The notes beneath the pieces are model-generated. The model made no database searches. It saw nothing but the letters and a program-made list of their open reading frames with translations, and was not told where the DNA came from. This document shows, in pieces, positions 6,090 through 10,926 of a stretch of DNA of 10,926 bases. A program made the translations under genes and the position numbers. Location of the stretch: the NCBI GenBank assembly GCA_021826795.1, contig JAKAYM010000057.1:1-10926 (forward strand). The letters are read 5' to 3'. Each line of letters starts with the position of its first letter. Positions within the stretch are counted from its first letter, which is position 1. This stretch comes from Thermoplasmata archaeon. Its GTDB lineage: Archaea; Thermoplasmatota; Thermoplasmata; Thermoplasmatales; Thermoplasmataceae.

Positions 6090-7196
6090 TCAGTAGTACT
6101 CTTTTATATTATAAAACGTATCTCTCAGTGCAGGCACCTTACCTATTTCCTCTATCAGGTGATTGAGTTCCTCCACACTCCCTGAAGTTTTTCTGTTTGT
6201 TGCGCCGAAAACCTTCTCGCTGAATGCGGTTCCTACAAGATCACTTCCTCCTGACATCAGGGCAACCTGGGCAAGCTCCTTACCAAGTGCAACCCAGTAA
6301 ACACTGATATTCTTAATTGACTTTCCAAGTATTGCTCTTGCAAGTGCATACACCCTTATGTCCTTATCACCTGATGCCGGCATCGTTACCTTTCCCATTT
6401 TGTACAGGGGTGTGTTCTCAATACTAAACTTTAATGGAATGAAGGACAAAAATCCTGGCTGTTCAAGTTGATTGTTCCTTAACCTGATCATATGATTTAT
6501 TATGTCATCATACCCCTCCACTGTTCCATAGGTCATCGTTGAATTGCCCTTAATCCCAAGGCTATGAATTAGTTTTGCATCTTCAAGCCATTTCTCACCT
6601 GATATTTTTTCAGGGGTTGTAATCTGTTTTCTTATATTTTCATTGAATATCTCTGCTCCGCCACCTGTATGTGCATCCATACCTGCCTTTCTAAATCTAT
6701 CTATAATTTCAGGTATTGAATTCCCAGTTGTTCTGGCGATAAAGTCTATTTCAGGTATCGTGAATGTTTTTAGGGTTATATCAGGAAGTATTTTCTTTAC
6801 CTCTTTAAATATATTTTCATAGTATTCTATACTTAAATCAGGGTTGAATCCTCCAACAATATGTATCTCAGTAACATTTAATTCCCTGGCTTTTAAAGCT
6901 TCATTATGTACATCCTCTACTGATAATTCAAATCCTTTTTCCGGATTATATTTCTTTATTTTATATGGAACATAGTAAGCACATATAGGACACGAAGCAG
7001 TACAGTAATTTGAATAATTTATATTATATGAAACAGCGTAAGATACCCTATCTCCTATTTCCAGTGATGTAAGTGAATCACCCAGAGACATCAGGGAATA
7101 AATATCCATATCAAGCAATTCCTTTGCATCTTTTTCTGTAATTTCTTTGCTTTTCAGGTAATCATACCAGTAATCATTATTATAAGCCATTGACAT
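6090..7196 (-). CDS. mqnE: Aminofutalosine synthase, radical SAM
   Basis: MqnE joins the MqnA product to the adenosyl part of S-adenosylmethionine, giving 6-amino-6-deoxyfutalosine. The 368-residue protein carries CX3CX2C as Cys65, Cys69 and Cys72 (NYCTASCPICAYY), EIHIVGGFNPDLSIEYYENIF near 111-131, the GGGAEIF block, TMTYGTVEG, and GFLSFIPLKF in the second half. GGGAEIF with following Asn-Ile-Arg matches MqnE better than MqnC. The residue before GGG is Thr, where I would expect Pro in bacterial members. A 95-bp AT-rich spacer separates it from cbiB, so it probably begins its own transcription unit. ATG 7196 fits an upstream TATA-like box; ATG 7190 is possible. Confidence 0.86.
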   Translation of the reverse strand: MSMAYNNDYWYDYLKSKEITEKDAKELLDMDIYSLMSLGDSLTSLEIGDRVSYAVSYNINYSNYCTASCPICAYYVPYKIKKYNPEKGFELSVEDVHNEALKARELNVTEIHIVGGFNPDLSIEYYENIFKEVKKILPDITLKTFTIPEIDFIARTTGNSIPEIIDRFRKAGMDAHTGGGAEIFNENIRKQITTPEKISGEKWLEDAKLIHSLGIKGNSTMTYGTVEGYDDIINHMIRLRNNQLEQPGFLSFIPLKFSIENTPLYKMGKVTMPASGDKDIRVYALARAILGKSIKNISVYWVALGKELAQVALMSGGSDLVGTAFSEKVFGATNRKTSGSVEELNHLIEEIGKVPALRDTFYNIKEYY

Positions 7197-7216
7197 AGAT
7201 AATATATTGTGACTAA

Positions 7217-7230
7217 AAATAAATAATTAT
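7217..7230 (-). promoter_or_regulatory. Candidate promoter in the 95-bp cbiB-mqnE spacer
   Basis: The minus strand here reads ataattatttattt, centred about 27 bp upstream of the mqnE ATG, and no Shine-Dalgarno-like GGTG lies before that ATG. This is compatible with a leaderless mqnE-mqnA transcript. The rest of the spacer is AT-rich with nothing else recognised. Confidence 0.33.
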
Positions 7231-7291
7231 TCATATTTTATAATTTTCCATATTTTGCTGTTATACCTTATTCAACTGATGTCTAAGATGT

Positions 7292-8248
7292 CTAGAAAAT
7301 GGATAGTAGATGGATTGCAAATAGTATGGCAATTACAGGAATAACAAACAAAATGAGGAATATTATGGAAGATAAATAGTAAATATTCATTGCCTTTCTG
7401 ATATCGTTGATTTCCGGCTGGTTACCCCTGCTGTTTATTATATATTCACCATCTTTTTCAAGCACAACATTGAGTACTAATGCCATTGCACCCATGCTGT
7501 AACCAGCATTCAGACTATCTGTTGTATTAATGACCATAATTTTTCTATTGCTATATCCAAGCAGGATGGCGCTTATCCTGAAAATTACAGGAGTTATTCT
7601 TGATCCAAAGAAATTTATTATGGAATCTTCCATGGCAGTACATCTGCCCAGTTCATAGTTTTGCGTATCCCTGTAGGCAACATTGGAATCCATGGTATTG
7701 ATAATCCTAGTAACAATAGCTCCTGCAAGTCCAAAAAAAGCGTAGAAAAATAACGGTGTCAAATATCCATCAACAAATCCCTCAGCTATTGTCTCTATTG
7801 ATGCGGAGGCAAGACCATGAGCGTCCATGTCATTTACAGGTCTTCTTACAACCATAGCAGTATAACCCCTTGCGGATTTCAAATCGTTGTTTTCCAGTGA
7901 ATCCATTATCTTTTTAATATGCTTACCCATTGAATTAATTGAGAAGGTGCTCTTCAGAAAATATGCATATATTATGATAAAAATTATTAGGATTATTGTA
8001 TTTTTCGGGCGATATAAAATATACATGATTATTATAACAGGAAGCGTATTGATGATAATTACAGATAGCAGAAAAATGCACCCTGACAAAATTTTGTTTT
8101 TAAATTTACTGAAATACGGTTTAACTTTTGCTATAATCTTTCCTGTGATCACCACAGGGTGTATAATATCAGGGGGTTCGCCTGCAACAGTATCCAGAAT
8201 AACCGCAATGATAAGAGTCAATATCAGTAGCTCAGCACCGTTTATCAT
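7292..8248 (-). CDS. cbiB: Adenosylcobinamide-phosphate synthase, membrane protein
   Basis: CbiB (CobD in the aerobic nomenclature) attaches aminopropanol phosphate to adenosylcobyric acid at the cytoplasmic membrane. The 318-residue protein has hydrophobic segments near 6-20, 53-78, 83-99, 163-182, 219-231 and 293-317. Family motifs are LDTVAGEPPDIIHPV near 18-32, RRPVNDMD near 135-142, SASIETIAEGFVDGYLTPLF near 148-167, INTMDSNVAYRD near 183-194, and LNAGYSMGAMALVL near 246-259, matching the usual PNAG block. Its ATG overlaps the cobQ TGA stop in an ATGA arrangement, which indicates translational coupling. It is the third gene of the cobD-cobQ-cbiB set. Confidence 0.93.
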   Translation of the reverse strand: MINGAELLILTLIIAVILDTVAGEPPDIIHPVVITGKIIAKVKPYFSKFKNKILSGCIFLLSVIIINTLPVIIIMYILYRPKNTIILIIFIIIYAYFLKSTFSINSMGKHIKKIMDSLENNDLKSARGYTAMVVRRPVNDMDAHGLASASIETIAEGFVDGYLTPLFFYAFFGLAGAIVTRIINTMDSNVAYRDTQNYELGRCTAMEDSIINFFGSRITPVIFRISAILLGYSNRKIMVINTTDSLNAGYSMGAMALVLNVVLEKDGEYIINSRGNQPEINDIRKAMNIYYLSSIIFLILFVIPVIAILFAIHLLSIF

Positions 8249-9666
8249 AATATCAGTTTTTCTATTTTTCCCATGTCCATATTATCTGTGAAAAGCTTTG
8301 CGCCATATGCCACATTATCTTCAAGAGTTCTATGATAATCCGGTACTTCCATTTTCAATATTTTGTTAAGGAAATATCTGTTTTCAAGTATACCATGAAT
8401 ATTAGTTCCATAAACATTACCATTTACAGACCCCTCAGATTTGCCATCAACGTAGGCAAATGGTTTCTCATGGTTTTGTACAATCTGGCCATAATGGATT
8501 TCATATCCTTCCTCATTAGGATTTTCACCGAAAATCGCTGAATTCAGAGTGTAGTTTACTTTTCCGGTCTGTTTTTTATCCATATATTCTGTTTCAACAT
8601 CGAGGATTCCCATGCATGTTATTTCACTATTATCAGACTCCACCTCATTTTTATCTACAATTCTTTTCCCAAGCATCTGGTATCCCCCACAGATACCAAT
8701 TATGATTTTTGTTCTACAAACGCTTTTCAATTTTTTCAATATCCCACTTTTTTCCATGTATTGTAAATCTTTCCCTACGAGTTTTGAACCGGGCAATATT
8801 ATTGTATTGCATTCATCTATGGCATTTATATTAGAGGCATCCACATATGTAAATCCTATGTTAAGCATATATAATGGGTCTAGATCACTATAATTCTCCA
8901 TATACGGATATTTAACAACACATATCCTATTATTCTGTATTACGGATTTTGAATAATTCATGGAATCCTCGCCAGGCAATGATAATTCAGAATGTGGTAT
9001 TACGCCTATTACACTTTTACCGGTCAAACGTTCCAGTTTTTCTATGCCGCTACGAAGCATGGACACATTGCCCCTCATCCTGTTTATAACTAGATATTTA
9101 ACAAGTTCACTGTTTTTCATGAGTTTTACTGTTCCGTAAAGCGACGCAAAAACCCCTCCACGTTCTATATCAGAGATAAGTATTGCCGGAGTTTTAAATA
9201 TATTTGATACAAATATATTGGCGAAATCCCTGTCCTCCATGTTTATCTCTGCGGCGGAACCCGCCCCCTCGGCTATAATAATATCATACTCTCCTGAAAG
9301 TTGCTTCAATGATTCTCTTATAATACTTTCTGCATTGGATTTTAGATATTCATAATACTCCAATACGTGTAGTGAACCTATAGATTTACCCTGAACTATT
9401 ATCTGGGACTTCCCCATACCCTCCGGTTTTATGAGAAATGGATTCATATACATGGACGGGTCAGACCTGGACGCGATAGCCTGCAGCCACTGTGCCCTTG
9501 ATATCTCTGAGGAATCCTCAAGGGATACTGAATTGAGTGACATGTTGATAGCCTTGAATGGGGCAACACTGTAGCCCTTATCAGAAAAATATCTACAGAG
9601 TGCCATAGCCATTGTACTTTTACCCGAATCCGATGCTGTTCCAAGTATCTGTATCATTTTAATCAT
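8245..9666 (-). CDS. cobQ: Cobyric acid synthase, glutamine-hydrolysing
   Basis: CobQ (CbiP) uses ATP and glutamine to amidate side chains b, d, e and g of adenosylcobyrinic a,c-diamide, giving cobyric acid. The protein is 473 residues from ATG 9666. The N-terminal ATPase domain starts with the P-loop GTASDSGKST (9-18) and the signature FKAINMSLNS (about 37-46), then AEGAGS near 132-137. The C-terminal glutamine amidotransferase domain has its nucleophile Cys326 in GICGGYQML and catalytic His424 in YGTNIHGILENRY. A GTG at 9675 would add three residues, but GGTGAT at 9671-9676, a perfect archaeal Shine-Dalgarno sequence, lies 4 bp before ATG 9666 and would be inside the gene otherwise. The start overlaps the end of the cobD-like gene by 8 bp. 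Confidence 0.94.
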   Translation of the reverse strand: MIKMIQILGTASDSGKSTMAMALCRYFSDKGYSVAPFKAINMSLNSVSLEDSSEISRAQWLQAIASRSDPSMYMNPFLIKPEGMGKSQIIVQGKSIGSLHVLEYYEYLKSNAESIIRESLKQLSGEYDIIIAEGAGSAAEINMEDRDFANIFVSNIFKTPAILISDIERGGVFASLYGTVKLMKNSELVKYLVINRMRGNVSMLRSGIEKLERLTGKSVIGVIPHSELSLPGEDSMNYSKSVIQNNRICVVKYPYMENYSDLDPLYMLNIGFTYVDASNINAIDECNTIILPGSKLVGKDLQYMEKSGILKKLKSVCRTKIIIGICGGYQMLGKRIVDKNEVESDNSEITCMGILDVETEYMDKKQTGKVNYTLNSAIFGENPNEEGYEIHYGQIVQNHEKPFAYVDGKSEGSVNGNVYGTNIHGILENRYFLNKILKMEVPDYHRTLEDNVAYGAKLFTDNMDMGKIEKLIL

Positions 9667-10687
9667 GCCTATCACCTATGTATTCCCTTATAGACCTGAT
9701 CAATACAGTGTTCTTTCCGTGTTTTTTTATACTTATCCTCATATAGTTAATACCGAATTCCGGGTAGTCATCCAGTAACCTGATCATTATCCCCCTCTCT
9801 GCAAGAAATTTTTTCATATTCATTCCATCAATACCGGCAGGAAGTTTGAAAGTTGCGAAATTTGCCCTGGGAGACCCGATAAGTTTTATATTTATACTTT
9901 CCAGAGATCTAATGACATAATTCCGTTCCCTTTCTACCATTTCTGCAATACCGTTAAAATTCATATTACAGGTTCTTAAATACAGCAGTGCAGGCTGGCT
10001 AATCCTCCATGGCTCCAGATTTTTCTCTATTCTGCTTATGTTATTATTCGATGACAGTACATATGCCAGCCTGAGGCCAGGCACAGAAAGTATTTTTGTC
10101 AGAGACCTGCCTATTATAAGATTTGGGTATGATTCAATAAGTTCCACTTCATCTAGTTCCCGGTTGTTTACAAACCATATAAAAGACTCATCAAGAAATA
10201 ATCTTGCATTCTTTTTTACACAGATATCAAGAATTTTCATGATATTTTTTTTACTCATGATTTGACCAGTGGGATTGTCCGGATATACCATGAATAATGT
10301 ATCAAAACTATAATTTTCTATTATTTCCGGATTCTTATTTATAACATTGAATGGCAATATGATTCTGTGTGCGGCTGTGGCGGCATACATATATTCTGTA
10401 AATGCCGGTGAGATTACTATTACATTACCATCAATGCCAGCCATATAATGATATATAAAGAAAGTCAGTCCTGGAATTATTGTAATATTTTCATTTTTAA
10501 ATTTATGTTCAGAAACAATGGATTTATAAAACTCAAGATTGACTTCTGGATAATTTTTTATATATACACTGCTTATTTTCATATTTTTTACCTGAATAAA
10601 ATCATTCATGTTAGCAGAGAAATCCAGTGCCGATTCTGGTTCTCCCTGCTGTTCCCGTGCAAATCTGTATATATCCCCACCGTGCAT
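9659..10687 (-). CDS. cobD: CobD-like threonine-phosphate decarboxylase (class I aminotransferase fold)
   Basis: A pyridoxal-phosphate enzyme of the histidinol-phosphate aminotransferase group, 342 residues. The opening MHGGDIYRFARE with LDFSANMND is typical of Salmonella-type CobD, which decarboxylates L-threonine-O-3-phosphate to (R)-1-aminopropan-2-ol phosphate. Other landmarks are YPDNPTGQ (Asn138), LDESFIWF (Asp166, pyridine nitrogen), RSLTKILSVPGLRLAYV with Schiff-base Lys198 and Arg206, and MRISI with Arg317 for the substrate carboxylate. A histidinol-phosphate aminotransferase is the alternative, but the N-terminus and overlap with cobQ favour CobD. If so, it provides the arm that CbiB attaches. 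It is the first gene of the set, with a divergent intergenic region upstream. Confidence 0.85.
   Translation of the reverse strand: MHGGDIYRFAREQQGEPESALDFSANMNDFIQVKNMKISSVYIKNYPEVNLEFYKSIVSEHKFKNENITIIPGLTFFIYHYMAGIDGNVIVISPAFTEYMYAATAAHRIILPFNVINKNPEIIENYSFDTLFMVYPDNPTGQIMSKKNIMKILDICVKKNARLFLDESFIWFVNNRELDEVELIESYPNLIIGRSLTKILSVPGLRLAYVLSSNNNISRIEKNLEPWRISQPALLYLRTCNMNFNGIAEMVERERNYVIRSLESINIKLIGSPRANFATFKLPAGIDGMNMKKFLAERGIMIRLLDDYPEFGINYMRISIKKHGKNTVLIRSIREYIGDRHD
9671..9677 (-). promoter_or_regulatory. Shine-Dalgarno sequence that fixes the cobQ start
   Basis: The minus strand reads aggtgat, complementary to the 3' end of archaeal 16S rRNA (AUCACCUCC), with the GGTG core 6 bp before ATG 9666. 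It overlaps the last codons of the upstream gene (Ile-Gly-Asp). It is the one clear Shine-Dalgarno site I found in the window, and it serves an internal operon gene. Confidence 0.75.
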
Positions 10688-10705
10688 TTTTGTTTATGAT
10701 TATTT

Positions 10706-10715
10706 ATTATATAAT
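10706..10715 (-). promoter_or_regulatory. TATA-like box for the cobD-cobQ-cbiB operon
   Basis: The palindromic attatataat is centred about 24 bp before the cobD ATG, and the intervening bases (aataaataatcataaacaaaa region) contain no Shine-Dalgarno sequence. This fits a leaderless first gene of the operon. No cobalamin-riboswitch-like structure is possible in so short a leader. Confidence 0.45.
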
Positions 10716-10778
10716 TTTATACGGACTATTTTCATATGTTGAATTTATCAGGATGAGAAATTTATCTATGATTATATA

Positions 10779-10818
10779 CTACAGAATACGCATCATACGT
10801 ATTATAGAATTTCTGTAG
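10779..10818. repeat. Interrupted inverted repeat in the divergent intergenic region
   Basis: The arms ctacagaa (10779-10786) and ttctgtag (10811-10818) are a perfect 8-bp inverted repeat. Nested inside, tacg (10787-10790) can pair with cgta (10798-10801). A third copy of the core, ctacag, occurs at 10869-10874, just before the start of the rightward ORF. It lies between two divergent promoters, so an operator for a dimeric regulator is possible. No known operator consensus was recognised. Confidence 0.4.
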
Positions 10819-10850
10819 CTAACAGTTCATAGTAATACTTATATAGTCTT

Positions 10851-10858
10851 TTTAAATA
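10851..10858 (+). promoter_or_regulatory. TATA-like box for the rightward ORF at the window edge
   Basis: The sequence tttaaata is centred about 25 bp before the ATG at 10879, the leaderless spacing also seen at glyA. A second candidate, cttatata (10838-10845), is about 38 bp before the ATG and would give a short leader. Confidence 0.4.
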
Positions 10859-10878
10859 CAAATCTCAACTACAGATTT

Positions 10879-10926
10879 ATGAAACGGAGTATTATTAGTC
10901 CGGTCATAACATCTGCAATAAGATAT
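10879..10926 (+). CDS. Start of a rightward ORF, cut by the window edge
   Basis: Sixteen codons are visible (MKRSIISPVITSAIRY) before the window ends. The start is supported by a TATA-like box 25 bp upstream and by its position opposite the divergent cobD promoter. No family can be assigned from so few residues. The basic start followed by ISPVI faintly recalls archaeal type IV pilin N-termini, but the Arg-Tyr that follows argues against a continuous hydrophobic pilin helix. It might also be a regulator or a cobalamin-related gene sharing the intergenic region; nothing in the sequence decides this. Confidence 0.4.
   Translation, partial: MKRSIISPVITSAIRY

Noticed and set aside
9444..9644. 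A 66-residue minus-strand frame inside cobQ
   Set aside because: It is a shifted frame across the conserved P-loop region of cobQ, with no separate start signal.
10627..10818. Plus-strand open frames overlapping the cobD start and the intergenic region
   Set aside because: Low-complexity Ile/Tyr-rich translations from AT-rich DNA that overlap the well-supported cobD N-terminus.
10688..10878. Cobalamin riboswitch upstream of the cobalamin genes
   Set aside because: The likely transcription start is at or next to the cobD ATG, leaving no leader, and no B12-box-like sequence was seen.

Overview
The window is AT-rich archaeal DNA. It most resembles an acidophilic Thermoplasmatales (Ferroplasma/Picrophilus/Acidiplasma-type) genome. 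The reasons are an exported, sequon-rich and charge-poor surface protein, futalosine-type menaquinone genes next to late cobalamin genes, and TATA-like boxes 22-29 bp ahead of start codons that lack a Shine-Dalgarno sequence, as expected for leaderless mRNAs. The lineage is inferred from gene content and protein style, not from a marker gene.

Layout, left to right. (1) 1-1313 (+): a membrane-anchored surface protein whose N-terminus lies beyond the left edge. (2) 1365-2666 (+): glyA, serine hydroxymethyltransferase. (3) 2673-4185: a 1.5-kb insertion sequence with 31-bp terminal inverted repeats and one intact DDE transposase on the minus strand. It sits almost exactly between the convergent stop codons of glyA and mqnC. 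(4) 4201-7196 (-): mqnC, mqnA and mqnE, three enzymes of the futalosine route to menaquinone. (5) 7292-10687 (-): cbiB, cobQ/cbiP and a cobD-like aminotransferase/decarboxylase, which act late in adenosylcobalamin synthesis. (6) 10688-10926: a 191-bp divergent intergenic region with inverted CTACAG motifs, then the first 16 codons of a rightward ORF cut by the right edge.

Function. On the minus strand the order of transcription is cobD-cobQ-cbiB, then mqnE-mqnA, then mqnC. The cobalamin genes overlap one another by 4-8 bp and look translationally coupled. CobQ amidates the corrin to cobyric acid, CobD supplies the aminopropanol phosphate arm, and CbiB joins the two in the membrane. mqnE and mqnA are 1 bp apart. 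MqnA makes 3-enolpyruvyl-benzoate from chorismate, MqnE couples it to S-adenosylmethionine to give aminofutalosine, and MqnC cyclises the later dehypoxanthine futalosine. The MqnB and MqnD steps are not encoded in the window.

No stretch longer than 300 bases lacks a gene. I saw no tRNA, rRNA, CRISPR array, prophage, toxin-antitoxin or defence locus. I do not see a clearly new multi-gene system. The most useful leads are the structure of the insertion sequence, the initiation pattern along the operon, and the divergent region at the right edge.
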